DNA from: an uncultured bacterium
Lineage (GTDB): Bacteria > Bacteroidota > Bacteroidia > Bacteroidales > Bacteroidaceae
DNA: 63,317 bases
NCBI GenBank assembly: GCA_905216025.1
Contig: CAJMSE010000020.1
Coordinates: 1 to 63,317 of the forward strand
Reading direction: 5' to 3'
Of the stretch, positions 8,509 to 17,662 are shown in pieces. The notes under the pieces are model-generated. The model was not told the origin of the DNA and did not search any database. It worked only from the letters and a program-made list of their open reading frames with translations. Position numbers and translations under genes: made by a program. Positions within the stretch are counted from its first letter, which is position 1, and the number at the start of each line of letters is the position of its first letter.

Positions 8509-9846
8509 TTAATCCACATAATTATGCGTGATATGATGGCGCACGTATGCCCTGTGTCCGTATGTCGCTATCACCGCGAAGCACACGAGCGGGATGACGA
8601 ACGACAGGTTGGTGGAGGGCAATCCCATGAAAGAGACGCCCGAATCTATTATCACCGCCTGAAGCGGGGGAAACACCGAACCGCCGAGGATGGACATTAT
8701 CAGTCCGGCACCGCCGAACTTCACGTTGTCGCCGAGGCCGCGCAGGGCTATTCCGTAGATGGTGGGGAACATCAGAGACATGCACGCGCTGACGGCCACA
8801 AGGCAGTAGATGCCGTTGCGGTCGGTGAAGAGGATGGCTCCGAGCACTGCCACGCCGCCGAAGACGGCAAGCACCGACAGCAGCCGCCCCGGCTGGATAT
8901 ACTTCAGGAACCACGTGCAGATGAAGCGGCTGCACGTGAACATCACCATAGCTGCAATATTGTATTTCTGCGAGAGCATCTCCGCGGCGCGCTCATCCAT
9001 GCCCTCGGCCATGAACACGCGCGTGCCATACTGGATGATGAACGTCCAGCACATCACCTGGGCACCTATATAGAAGAACTGCGCCACCACTCCCTCGCGG
9101 TAGTTCTTCACGCGGGCGAGTTCGCCGATGGCCGTCCGCAGGCTCTTCTCCGCACGCGTGTCGCCGGCCTTCGGCATCTTAACGAGCCTGATGAGCACAA
9201 GCAGCACGATGATGACGGCGCCGATGAAGATATACGGCTGGATAAGTATGTTGAGGTCATAGTCCTTTATCATGTTGAACTGCTCCTCGGGAAGCTCGAA
9301 CCGCGCGGCCGAGTCCATGGGGCTCATGCGTGCCTGCACATACTGCATGGCGACGTACATGCCGGCCAGGGCGCCTATCGGGTTGAACGCCTGGGCAAGG
9401 TTCAGGCGCTGCGTGGCCGTCTCCTCGCTGCCCATGCAGTAGATATAGGGGTTGCAGCTGGTCTCGAGAAACGACAGGCCGCAGGTCATTACGAAGTATG
9501 CGAAGAGGAAGGGGAAGTAGAGACCGATGGCCTGCGCGGGCACGAAGAGAAGCGCGCCGCCGGCATAGAGCGACAGGCCGATGAGCACCCCGGCCTTGAA
9601 CGAATACTTCTGGATGAACATCGCGGCGGGAAAGGCCATCACGAAATAGCCGAGATAGAAAGCCACCTGCACGAGGGCACCTTCCGTCACGCTCATGCGG
9701 AATATCTTTGAGAACGCCTTGACCATGGGGCCGGTGATGTCGTTGGCAAAGCCCCACAGGGCGAAACACGACGTTATAAGAATGAAAGGGATGAGGAAGC
9801 TGACGCCTTCACGGGTCAGCAGACCGTTGTTCTTGCTTGTATCCAT
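8509..9846 (-). CDS. fucP: FucP-type L-fucose:H+ symporter (MFS)
   Basis: 445 aa, 12 predicted transmembrane helices. It belongs to the FHS sugar-permease branch of the major facilitator superfamily. Recognisable FucP features are C-F-A-L-W-G-F-A-N-D near residue 27, E-T-S-C-N-P-Y in helix 4, R-L-N-L-A-Q-A-F-N-P-I-G just after, and G-A-G-L-I-M-S-I-L-G-G late in the protein. L-fucose is the likely substrate because the divergent neighbour is fkp, which activates L-fucose; other hexoses are possible for FHS members. The upstream region carries a minus-strand TAnnTTTG box. The long plus-strand open frame over this gene is a shadow. Confidence 0.9.
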   Translation of the reverse strand: MDTSKNNGLLTREGVSFLIPFILITSCFALWGFANDITGPMVKAFSKIFRMSVTEGALVQVAFYLGYFVMAFPAAMFIQKYSFKAGVLIGLSLYAGGALLFVPAQAIGLYFPFLFAYFVMTCGLSFLETSCNPYIYCMGSEETATQRLNLAQAFNPIGALAGMYVAMQYVQARMSPMDSAARFELPEEQFNMIKDYDLNILIQPYIFIGAVIIVLLVLIRLVKMPKAGDTRAEKSLRTAIGELARVKNYREGVVAQFFYIGAQVMCWTFIIQYGTRVFMAEGMDERAAEMLSQKYNIAAMVMFTCSRFICTWFLKYIQPGRLLSVLAVFGGVAVLGAILFTDRNGIYCLVAVSACMSLMFPTIYGIALRGLGDNVKFGGAGLIMSILGGSVFPPLQAVIIDSGVSFMGLPSTNLSFVIPLVCFAVIATYGHRAYVRHHITHNYVD

Positions 9847-9871
9847 CTGTTATTATGATTTTAAGATGGGG

Positions 9872-9879
9872 CAAAATTA
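9872..9879 (-). promoter_or_regulatory. -7 box for fucP
   Basis: TAATTTTG on the minus strand, 26 bp before the start at 9846. It is part of the divergent fucP/fkp control region 9847-10061. Confidence 0.6.
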
Positions 9880-10032
9880 GTGAATTTATGGCACAATAGT
9901 GAACTTATTTTGACTTTTTACGCCGTTTGCAAGATATTTCTACACAGGCGGTGCGACTGCACCGGCGTATCTTTTCTTTGCAAAAGGCAGGTTTTTTCCT
10001 TCCTTTATGGGCCGAAATCGGTAAATTATAGG

Positions 10033-10040
10033 TACATTTG
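10033..10040 (+). promoter_or_regulatory. -7 box for fkp; decides the start codon
   Basis: TACATTTG matches TAnnTTTG. Its last bases are the TTG at 10038 from which a longer reading frame could begin, so that upstream start would not be in the mRNA. The ATG at 10062 is therefore favoured. Confidence 0.65.
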
Positions 10041-10061
10041 CAGCCTAAATACCTACGCCGA

Positions 10062-12788
10062 ATGAAAAAACTACTGTCACTTCCGCCCAACCTTGTGGGC
10101 AGTTTTCATGAGATAACGGGATTCTCCCGCGACGAATATTTCTGTACCAACGACCCCGTGGGCCACAAGCTCGGCAGCGGAGGAGGCACAACGTGGCTGC
10201 TCGAGCAGTGCCATGCCGACGACGGCACGGGCCGGAGCTTCGACGAATGGCTGGCCGGAGAGCGGCGCATACTGCTGCATGCCGGCGGGCAGAGCCGCCG
10301 CCTGCCGTCGTATGCGCCGTCGGGCAAGATACTGACACCCGTGCCCGTGTTCCGCTGGGAGCGCGGACAGCGCCTGTCTCAGACGCTGCTCGACCTGCAG
10401 CTGCCGCTCTATGAACGGCTGATGCGCCTCGCACCGGACAATATCCACACGATGATCGTCAGCGGAGACGTATACATACGCGCCGCAGAGCAGCTGCCGC
10501 CGGTGCCCGACGCCGACGTGGTGTGCTACGGCCTGTGGCTCGACTCGTCGATAGCGAAGGACCACGGCGTGTTCGTCAGCGACCGCGCAACGGCCTCGGT
10601 GCTGAAGCGCATGCTCCAGAAACCGAGCGTGAAGGAGCTTAACGACCTGCTGCAGACGGGATTCTACCTCACCGACATCGGCGTGTGGATGCTCAGCGAC
10701 CGCGCCGTGAAACTGCTGATGAAACGCTCCGGCAGCGGAGACGGCATCAGGGAGTACGACCTCTACTCCGACTTCGGACGGGCGCTGGGCACCGACCCGC
10801 AGTTGGACGACGAGGAGCTGCGCTCGCTCAGCGTGGCCATACTGCCGTTGCCGGGAGGTGAGTTCTACCACTACGGTACGAGCAGCGAGATGATTTCTTC
10901 GACGCTCGCTATACAGAACATCGTCAACGACCAGCGCGAGATAATGCACCGCGGACGCAAGCCGCACCCGTCGATATTCATACAGAACGCCCGCACGGAC
11001 ATCACCATCACGGGAGAGAACACCAACCTGTGGATAGAGAACAGCCACGTGGCGGCCGGATGGACCATAAGCCACGACAACATCATCACGGGCGTGCCGC
11101 GGAACGACTGGAAGATAACGCTCGACCCGGGGCAGTGCGTCGACATTGTGCCCGTAGGCGAAACGGAATGGGTTGTGCGCCCGTACATGATAGACGACAA
11201 GTTTGCCGGCGCGGCACAGCAGACGCCGATGTTCCCGGTGTTCGACAACATCGGAGACATGGGCCGCGCACTGCAGGCCATGCTCGGAGGAGAGACCGAC
11301 ACGGACGGCGCGCGCCTGATGAGTGCCGAGGAGATATCGACGAAGGCCAACCTCGTGCGCCTCGTGGAGCAGCGTCGCAGCTTCCGCCACGACAACTGGA
11401 GCGAGCTGGCCGACAACCATGAGCACAGCGTGTTCTACCAGCTCGACCTCGACGACGCGGCACGCAGCTTCGCCGCCGGAGGCATAGCCCTGCCCCGGCC
11501 GCTGCCGGAGACGGCGCCGCTGATGACGAGGATACACGACGCGATGTTCCGCTCGGAGGTCTGCCGCCTGTCCGGCGCAGGCCATGAGGGCGATGAGCGA
11601 AAGGCGTTCGGCCTGCTCGCACAGGGCCTGACGGAGACGGTGCTCGCCGACAGGCAGCACCCGCGGATGTCGGTATACAGCGACCAGATAGTATGGGGCC
11701 GCAGCCCTGTGCGCATCGACATTGCCGGCGGATGGACAGACACGCCCCCGTTCTGCCTGATGGAGGGCGGAAACGTGATAAACCTGGCCATAGAACTGAA
11801 CGGGCAGCCGCCGCTCCAGACCTACGTGAGGCCGTGCCGCGAGCGCCATATCGTGCTGCGCAGCATCGACCTCGGCGCCGTGGAAGTGATAGACACCTAC
11901 GAGCAGCTGGCCGACTTCACGCACGTGGGCAGCCCGTTCTCAATCCCCAAGGCGGCACTCGTGCTCGCCGGATTCCAGCCGGGATTCTGCACCGAGCGCT
12001 ACCCCACCCTGGAGGCACAGCTCGAAGAGTTCGGATGCGGCATCGAACTGACCCTGCTGTCGGCCATCCCGGCGGGCAGCGGACTGGGAACGAGCAGCAT
12101 CCTCGCCGCGACGGTGCTCGGAGCGGTAAGCGATTTCTGCTCGCTGGCATGGGACAAGAACGAGATTGGCAAGCGCACACTCGTGCTCGAGCAGATGCTC
12201 ACCACCGGCGGCGGATGGCAAGACCAGTTCGGCGGCGTGCTGCACGGCGTCAAACTGCTTCAGACGCAGCGCGGATTCGCTCAGGACCCGCTCGTGCGCT
12301 GGCTGCCGGCAGACATCTACACGCAGCCCGAATATGCGCGCTGCCACCTGTTATACTACACAGGAATAACGCGCACGGCAAAGAACATACTCTCGGAGAT
12401 AGTGCGCCGGATGTTCCTCAACCAGGGCGACCAGCTGCGGCTGCTGCGCCAGATGAAGGCGCACACCATGGACATGTACGAGGCCATACAGCGCCAGGAC
12501 TTCACGCGGGCCGGCCAGCTCGTCGGCAAGACATGGGAACAGAACCAGGCCCTCGACCGCGGCACGAACCCGCCGGCAGTGCAGGCCATCACCAGCCTCG
12601 TCTCCGACCTCTGCCTCGGCTACAAGCTGCCTGGAGCAGGAGGCGGCGGCTACCTCTACATGGTGGCCAAAGACCCCGAGGCCGCGGCACGCATCAAGCA
12701 GACGATAAACGCAAACCGCACCAACGCCAACGCCCGCTTCGTAGACATGTCGCTGAGCATGAAGGGCCTGCAGGTGAGCCGCAGCTGA
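10062..12788 (+). CDS. fkp: Bifunctional L-fucokinase/GDP-L-fucose pyrophosphorylase
   Basis: 908 aa cytoplasmic enzyme that converts L-fucose to fucose-1-phosphate and then GDP-fucose for capsule and glycoprotein fucosylation, as known in Bacteroides. The N-terminal half has the guanylyltransferase loop L-L-H-A-G-G-Q-S-R-R-L-P near residue 70 and a beta-helix-like middle. The C-terminal half is a GHMP kinase with D-I-A-G-G-W-T-D-T-P-P and the phosphate loop P-A-G-S-G-L-G-T-S-S near residue 670, then P-G-A-G-G-G-G-Y-L. The start at 10062 is set by the promoter at 10033-10040. It is divergent from fucP, giving an uptake-plus-activation pair. Antisense open frames of up to 615 codons are shadows. 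Confidence 0.96.
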   Translation: MKKLLSLPPNLVGSFHEITGFSRDEYFCTNDPVGHKLGSGGGTTWLLEQCHADDGTGRSFDEWLAGERRILLHAGGQSRRLPSYAPSGKILTPVPVFRWERGQRLSQTLLDLQLPLYERLMRLAPDNIHTMIVSGDVYIRAAEQLPPVPDADVVCYGLWLDSSIAKDHGVFVSDRATASVLKRMLQKPSVKELNDLLQTGFYLTDIGVWMLSDRAVKLLMKRSGSGDGIREYDLYSDFGRALGTDPQLDDEELRSLSVAILPLPGGEFYHYGTSSEMISSTLAIQNIVNDQREIMHRGRKPHPSIFIQNARTDITITGENTNLWIENSHVAAGWTISHDNIITGVPRNDWKITLDPGQCVDIVPVGETEWVVRPYMIDDKFAGAAQQTPMFPVFDNIGDMGRALQAMLGGETDTDGARLMSAEEISTKANLVRLVEQRRSFRHDNWSELADNHEHSVFYQLDLDDAARSFAAGGIALPRPLPETAPLMTRIHDAMFRSEVCRLSGAGHEGDERKAFGLLAQGLTETVLADRQHPRMSVYSDQIVWGRSPVRIDIAGGWTDTPPFCLMEGGNVINLAIELNGQPPLQTYVRPCRERHIVLRSIDLGAVEVIDTYEQLADFTHVGSPFSIPKAALVLAGFQPGFCTERYPTLEAQLEEFGCGIELTLLSAIPAGSGLGTSSILAATVLGAVSDFCSLAWDKNEIGKRTLVLEQMLTTGGGWQDQFGGVLHGVKLLQTQRGFAQDPLVRWLPADIYTQPEYARCHLLYYTGITRTAKNILSEIVRRMFLNQGDQLRLLRQMKAHTMDMYEAIQRQDFTRAGQLVGKTWEQNQALDRGTNPPAVQAITSLVSDLCLGYKLPGAGGGGYLYMVAKDPEAAARIKQTINANRTNANARFVDMSLSMKGLQVSRS

Positions 12789-12790
12789 GA

Positions 12791-12827
12791 CTTTGAGCGC
12801 TGCCGGACCTTCCGGCAGCGCTCAAAG
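12791..12827 (+). terminator. 17-bp perfect hairpin after fkp
   Basis: 12791-12807 pairs perfectly with 12811-12827 around a 3-nt loop, starting 2 bp after the fkp stop. No T tract follows, so it may act as a transcript-stabilising or Rho-type end. Its right arm merges into the first CTCAAA unit of the following array. Confidence 0.65.
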
Positions 12828-12996
12828 ACACTTAGCTTAGCTCTCAAAAACACTTTTGACAGCTGGCACAAACGCATTTGAAAGCAGGCAGGACACATCG
12901 GCGGGCAACCGATTGCACCGTCAAAGCAAGCTGATTACACCGTCAAAACGGCCCCGTTGCACCGTCAGGAGATGCCCGCGGCAACGGCTGTGGCCA
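12821..12996. repeat. 22-bp-period intergenic array, copy A
   Basis: Eight consecutive 22-bp units fit one phase (12821, 12843, 12865, 12887, 12909, 12931, 12953, 12975). Two begin CTCAAA, and the units at 12909, 12931 and 12953 each carry (G/A)CACCGTCA at the same place. The unit order is the reverse complement of that at 37469-37600, so the two are homologous. There is no coding potential. The rest of the gene-free stretch to 13264 holds a small ACATGC/GCATGT hairpin at 13069-13086, AT-rich sequence and the promoter of the next operon. Confidence 0.8.
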
Positions 12997-13234
12997 TCCA
13001 TCATACAGGATACGCCCACCGCGACGTGTGCAATGACAGCATAGAAAGCATAGAATTACAGCTATAAAACATGCTTCGCAGCATGTCACGACATTTCAAT
13101 CACCTCAATGTTAATCTTAGTTTAAAACCAATCGCACAATCCACCACAAACTCAAAACAGACGACAGAGAACACCATCAAATGTTAAATCAATGTTAAAA
13201 TCCGGGGGGGTAAAAGTTAATGAAACAAAATTGA

Positions 13235-13242
13235 TATATTTG
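13235..13242 (+). promoter_or_regulatory. -7 box for the CHASE2/caspase operon
   Basis: TATATTTG matches TAnnTTTG, 22 bp before the ATG at 13265. A run of seven G lies 24 bp upstream of it. Confidence 0.55.
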
Positions 13243-13264
13243 TACCGGCACAAAAAGTACATAT

Positions 13265-14494
13265 ATGTTGTATAATAAAACCGGCAAGAAGACATTTGCC
13301 GCAGCGGCGGGTATCTCCAGCCGCCTTAAAGCATGGCAGAAAGACAAGCACTTCCTTTGTTGGGACCACCTTCTCGTCTGCATTCTTGTCTTTATCATAG
13401 GCAGTATGCTGGCGTTCGCGTCAGTAAACTTCACCGTGTTCAGCCCCATGAAGCGTGCCCTTGAAGACTTCTCCATGACGGATGTCTACTACGAGATACA
13501 GCGCAGCGGCGACCTCGAGATGAATACCGACATCATTCTCGTTGACATGACGCAACAACGGATGAGGGGCGACATTGCCCGCACGATACGCGAGATAAAC
13601 AGATGCCGGCCGAAAGTGCTCGTCATAGACCTCATATTCGAGCGCGAAGGCGACGACATCATGGGAAACGCAGACCTCATGAGCGCCATAGACGAGGGCA
13701 GCGGCCACACCGTGCTATCGTGCAAGCTGACCGGCTACGACCCGACGGCCGGCTCGTTCGGCAACCGTGTATGCTCGTTCTTCAGCCGCTTCGGCGATTA
13801 CCGTTGGGGCTACGGCAACGTGGTGCAGGCACAGTCTGGCGGCTGCATCAGGCGCTACTCGCTCTCACAGAAACTCACGGGCGAGCCGGTATACTCGCTG
13901 CCCTACACGGCGGCGTGCATGTATTCAGGCATCGAGCCATCTCCCGAAGCCCCCAACGAGCGCATCATCGTATACGGCAACACAGACTTCCCCGTTGTCG
14001 GCTACGATGAAATAGCCCGAAACCACACCATGCTGAAAGACAAGATAGTGGTTCTCGGCACCATCTCGGCCGAGGAAGACTCTCACATCACGCCCGTGGG
14101 CAAGATGCCGGGCATGAAGATACAGGCATACTCCATACAGTCGTATCTCGAGCACCGCACCATCAGTCAGATGAGTGTGGGCATGAGTCTGCTGATAGCC
14201 TTCCTGCTCTGCTATTTCTCGGCATGGGTGGGCTATCTGATAGCACGCACCCCGCCCCCGGCATGCCTCTACACGCTCAAGCTCTACTACTGCGTCATGG
14301 CGGCGCTGCTCGCGTGGGTGTCTTTCATCTGTTTCGTGAAGTTCGGCTATAACGTGAACCTCCTCTACCCGTTGCTCGGCATAGCACTCGTCGAGGAGGC
14401 CCGCGTGCACTACAAGTGGCTCGTGGCCACCTTCCAGGCCAGTGCACGTTGGCGGTTTGCCGACAAGTCTATATATAAAATGGTAAAGAAATGA
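13265..14494 (+). CDS. CHASE2 domain membrane protein
   Basis: 409 aa inner-membrane protein. One helix at about residues 38-56 leads into an extracytoplasmic domain (about 60-290) with CHASE2-like features: D-I-I-L-V-D, the R-P-K-V-L-V-I-D-L-I-F segment, D-K-I-V-V-L-G-T and G-M-K-I-Q-A-Y-S-I-Q-S-Y-L. Two or three closing helices follow between about 300 and 385. CHASE2 is an extracellular sensory domain usually fused to kinases or cyclases; here no effector domain follows, so this looks like a stand-alone sensor. It is the first gene of a six-gene operon, and its TGA overlaps the next ATG as ATGA. The ligand is unknown. Confidence 0.85.
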   Translation: MLYNKTGKKTFAAAAGISSRLKAWQKDKHFLCWDHLLVCILVFIIGSMLAFASVNFTVFSPMKRALEDFSMTDVYYEIQRSGDLEMNTDIILVDMTQQRMRGDIARTIREINRCRPKVLVIDLIFEREGDDIMGNADLMSAIDEGSGHTVLSCKLTGYDPTAGSFGNRVCSFFSRFGDYRWGYGNVVQAQSGGCIRRYSLSQKLTGEPVYSLPYTAACMYSGIEPSPEAPNERIIVYGNTDFPVVGYDEIARNHTMLKDKIVVLGTISAEEDSHITPVGKMPGMKIQAYSIQSYLEHRTISQMSVGMSLLIAFLLCYFSAWVGYLIARTPPPACLYTLKLYYCVMAALLAWVSFICFVKFGYNVNLLYPLLGIALVEEARVHYKWLVATFQASARWRFADKSIYKMVKK

Positions 14495-16089
14495 CACAGC
14501 GAATGAAAAGGATTGCCTTCATCATCATATCGGTGCTCGCATACGTTACGGCAGCTATGGCAGATGAAAAGCCGGAAGACTGGCTCAGGCGCGGCGACGG
14601 GCATTACGATGCCGGCCGGCACAAGGAGGCGGTGGAGATGTATCTGCGCGCCGCCGGAGCCGGCAATGCGGAAGCCCAGTTCAAGGCGGGATATGCCTTC
14701 TACAACGGCGAGGGAACCGATAGAGACTATGCCTCGGCGGCGATGTGGTTCAAGCGGGCGGCCCGCGGAGGGTTTGCCAAGGCAGAGTATAACCTCGCCT
14801 ACTGCTACATGAACGGCCGCGGGGTGCCCCGCGACTACGACAAGGCGGAGGCTCTGCTGAAGCAATCGGCCGAGAAGGGACTGCGCGAGGCATGCCTCAC
14901 GCTATCCGAATGCTATGCGGAGGGTATACTCGTGGAGCAGGACAAGGCCGAGAGCGAGCGGTGGCGCGCACGCGCTGACGGCAAGGAAGAGGCGCGCAAG
15001 CCCGTGACGGTAAATCCGCCCGAGCCGAAAGCGCCCGCCACGACGGCAGCCAGGCCGGCGCCCCCTGTGGTGAAAATTCTCTACCCCGAAGACCAGTCGA
15101 TGTTCCACACGGACGTGGTGAAGCTGAAATACCAGCTCATCGCCGGCGGGGCGGAGGCCGGCACGGAGGTAAACGTGTTTGTAGACGGCGTGAAGCAGCC
15201 CAGGACAAGGGCGGTGAGACAGGCCGGCATGATAGACGTGGAGGTGCCGGGACACGACTGCACCGTGATGATATATGCCACCAACGGCAACGGCAACAGC
15301 GAGCCGGCCACGATAAGGCTCATCCGCGAGAACGTGGTGCAGGCCGACATGCCAAAGCTCTTCGCCGTGGCCGTGGGCGTAGGAGAATACAGCAACGACA
15401 AACTGCCCGACCTGCGGCTGACATGCAAGGACGCGCGCGACTTCGCCGAGGCCGTGGCAAAGAAGAAGGGACTGCCGTTTGCCGACGTGCAGGTGAAGCT
15501 GCTCTGCGACGCCGAGGCCACGCGGGCCGACATCTTCGAGGCCATGGAGTGGCTCTCGCAGGAGGCCGCACCGGGCGACGTGTGCATGTTCTTCTTTGCC
15601 GGGCACGGATTCCGCGACCAGAAAGACCGCTTCTTCTTCATGCCCTACCATGCCAATCCGGACAGGCTGTACGACTGCTTCAGCGCAACGGACTTCCGGA
15701 TGGCGGCGGAGGAGATAAACAGCAAGCTGCTGATATTCGTCGACGCATGCTACTCCGGCGGCCTGTTCGACGGCAACCGCTCGGCGGCGGCAACACACTT
15801 CGTGGAGCAGCTGCGCAGGGCGAAGAACGGAATGCTGCTCTACGCGTCGAGCGCATCGGACACGAAATCGAAGGAAGACCCGGAATGGGGCAACGGAGCA
15901 TTCACCAAAGCCCTCGTAGAGGCGTTCGGCGGAGGGGCCAGACAGGCTGGAGACGAGGGGCTGTCGACCCAGGAACTGGAGATGTATCTCTACCGGCAGG
16001 TAAGGAAAACGACCGGTTTCAAGCAGACCCCGATATTCATCAACCCGGGAGGAATGGAACATTTTAATATTTTTACCTATGAGAATTAG
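14491..16089 (+). CDS. Exported Sel1-repeat/caspase-like (C14) protease
   Basis: 532 aa. A signal peptide occupies residues 1-24 and ends A-A-M-A. Three or four Sel1-like repeats follow (about 28-155; A-x-F-x-x-G-x-x-Y-x-x-G-x-G pattern), then a Pro/Ala linker, a short Ig-like segment (about 195-280), and a caspase-fold domain at 285-525. The catalytic pair is visible: His372 in F-F-A-G-H-G and Cys420 in V-D-A-C-Y-S-G-G. Prokaryotic caspase homologues (orthocaspases) cleave after basic or acidic residues; the specificity here is unknown. The start codon overlaps the CHASE2 stop. A periplasmic caspase beside a membrane sensor suggests proteolytic signalling in the envelope, which is inference. 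Confidence 0.9.
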   Translation: MTQRMKRIAFIIISVLAYVTAAMADEKPEDWLRRGDGHYDAGRHKEAVEMYLRAAGAGNAEAQFKAGYAFYNGEGTDRDYASAAMWFKRAARGGFAKAEYNLAYCYMNGRGVPRDYDKAEALLKQSAEKGLREACLTLSECYAEGILVEQDKAESERWRARADGKEEARKPVTVNPPEPKAPATTAARPAPPVVKILYPEDQSMFHTDVVKLKYQLIAGGAEAGTEVNVFVDGVKQPRTRAVRQAGMIDVEVPGHDCTVMIYATNGNGNSEPATIRLIRENVVQADMPKLFAVAVGVGEYSNDKLPDLRLTCKDARDFAEAVAKKKGLPFADVQVKLLCDAEATRADIFEAMEWLSQEAAPGDVCMFFFAGHGFRDQKDRFFFMPYHANPDRLYDCFSATDFRMAAEEINSKLLIFVDACYSGGLFDGNRSAAATHFVEQLRRAKNGMLLYASSASDTKSKEDPEWGNGAFTKALVEAFGGGARQAGDEGLSTQELEMYLYRQVRKTTGFKQTPIFINPGGMEHFNIFTYEN

Positions 16090-16990
16090 ACTTCTTCTTA
16101 TGCTGGCAATAATGCCGCTGCTCACCGTTTCGGCACAGCAATACACCGTATACTCGGTTGCCGGCGACGCTTTCGTGAAGGAACAGGGCCGCGACGTGTC
16201 TCTAAAGCCACGCAAGGCGATATCCACGGCCACGGTGCTGAGGATAGGGAAGGAAAGCGCGGTGACGGTGCTCGACGAGCGTAACAGCAGGATGTACTCG
16301 TTCACCGAGGCAGGCACAAAGACCGTGGGGCAGCTGATTGCCGGGAAGAAGAGCAGCGCAAAGAACCTCTCGAAGCAGTATATGGGCTATCTCGTGAAGC
16401 AGCTCTTCGCCTCGGGAAGCAAGCAGATGTCGCACCCCGACACCTACATGCAATCCACTGCCACGGCATACCGCTCGGTGGCAGCAGACTCCCTGATGCT
16501 CAGGCGTGTGGCGGCAGCCCTTGCCGGAAGCGCGCCCGGAGGCCCGAGCTTAGAGACGGCGTTTGCCGCAAGCGGCGCGCAGGTGGACACGGACCTCGAC
16601 GTGAGCTTCGAACTCGTGTCGTGCGACACGGGCGAGCCGCTCGGACAGAGCGTACCCGGAAACACGGGATGCTATGTCAGGGTGCGCAACGGGACGGACG
16701 ACCTTGTCTACGTGAACGTGCTGAACGTTGACGCGGCGGGCAACAAGTATCTCGTGCTGCCGGTAGACTCGGCTTCTTCGTGCGCCCATCTGCTCGTGCC
16801 GCCGATGAGTACGGTGGCCTTCAAGTCGGAACCGATGATTTTCGGCGACACCGCATCCGAGGAGTCGTTCCTGCTCGTGGCCACGGAAGAGCCGGTAGAC
16901 TTCAGCATCCTGATGAGTCCCATCAAGGCATCGGAAGGCAGCCGTATGCGCACAGGGCTTTACCGCAGGCGCTTCAGTGTCGGACAATAA
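16079..16990 (+). CDS. Exported DUF4384-like protein
   Basis: 303 aa. The signal peptide ends V-S-A-Q near residue 19. The N-terminal part (20-110) resembles a FecR-like or SH3-like module with V-A-G-D-A-F-V and R-K-A-I-S-T-A-T-V-L. The C-terminal part (165-290) resembles DUF4384, a beta-sandwich-like domain often found with caspase-like proteins: it has C-Y-V-R-V-R-N-G, Y-V-N-V-L-N-V-D-A-A-G, V-L-P-V-D and a closing F-L-L-V-A-T-E-E-P-V-D-F. It overlaps the caspase gene by 11 bp, so translation is probably coupled. It may be the partner or substrate-presenting subunit of the caspase. Confidence 0.75.
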   Translation: MRIRLLLMLAIMPLLTVSAQQYTVYSVAGDAFVKEQGRDVSLKPRKAISTATVLRIGKESAVTVLDERNSRMYSFTEAGTKTVGQLIAGKKSSAKNLSKQYMGYLVKQLFASGSKQMSHPDTYMQSTATAYRSVAADSLMLRRVAAALAGSAPGGPSLETAFAASGAQVDTDLDVSFELVSCDTGEPLGQSVPGNTGCYVRVRNGTDDLVYVNVLNVDAAGNKYLVLPVDSASSCAHLLVPPMSTVAFKSEPMIFGDTASEESFLLVATEEPVDFSILMSPIKASEGSRMRTGLYRRRFSVGQ

Positions 16991-17002
16991 AACAGACAGG
17001 AG

Positions 17003-17656
17003 ATGAAAAGACTGATAACAAAGGTTTTGCCGGTGGCGGCACTGATGGCGGCGACGTGCATCCCGGCATCGGGAACAGACAAGGTGGAGGCAGACAGGAT
17101 ACTCTTCGAGATGCTGTCGGGCAGCCATGCAGTGGAAAACTGGCACGAGCCGCTCGCCATCGACGGGCAGTCGCTGCGCAGCACGGCCGAGGAGGGTCTC
17201 TTTCTTGTGGAGGGAAAGGCATTCCAGGTGAACTCGCTGCGCTCCGATTTCTACGTGGTCAAGGGCAAGGACGGCTGGCAGCCGGTCAACGACAGGCGCT
17301 ACCCGATGGAGACGGCCGTCAACCTGCTGCTCAACAGGATAGAGGACAACAGGCACGGACTGATGCTCACGCACCACCAGTATGGCGGAAAGAATCCCAA
17401 ACTGATGATGAAGATGCAGCTGCTGTACGACATGCTGGCCAGAAACATGGACATGTACTGCAGCGTGACGAGCGTCGGCACGAAGGAAATGCAGGCCGTC
17501 CTCGTGTTTCATAACGTGAAAAGGAACTTCATACACATGCTCCGCCTGACAATTCCGACGGATACCCTGTTCAAAACCGACGGCATGCTGACGGCAGACA
17601 TGTATACCAACATACCGCAAAATAACATAAAATCAATATTCAAGGGAAACAAATAA
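17003..17656 (+). CDS. Exported protein of unknown function
   Basis: 217 aa starting at an ATG preceded by ACAGGAG. A signal peptide ends near residue 25 (P-A-S-G-T). No family is recognised. The remainder looks soluble, with helix-rich sequence around residues 95-150 that is unusually Met-rich (M-M-K-M-Q and D-M-L-A-R-N-M-D-M-Y). It lies 12 bp after the DUF4384 gene and 6 bp before the next gene, so it belongs to the CHASE2/caspase operon and is presumably periplasmic. Confidence 0.7.
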   Translation: MKRLITKVLPVAALMAATCIPASGTDKVEADRILFEMLSGSHAVENWHEPLAIDGQSLRSTAEEGLFLVEGKAFQVNSLRSDFYVVKGKDGWQPVNDRRYPMETAVNLLLNRIEDNRHGLMLTHHQYGGKNPKLMMKMQLLYDMLARNMDMYCSVTSVGTKEMQAVLVFHNVKRNFIHMLRLTIPTDTLFKTDGMLTADMYTNIPQNNIKSIFKGNK

Positions 17657-17662
17657 GTTGAA

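Noticed and set aside
10077..11924. 615-codon open frame antisense to fkp
   Set aside because: It mirrors the GC-rich third positions of fkp, has no recognisable domain and is rich in Arg, His and Val as shadow frames are. fkp has clear kinase and guanylyltransferase motifs.
14902..16317. 471-codon minus-strand open frame over the caspase gene
   Set aside because: Antisense shadow; the plus strand has Sel1 repeats and a caspase His/Cys pair in an overlapping operon.
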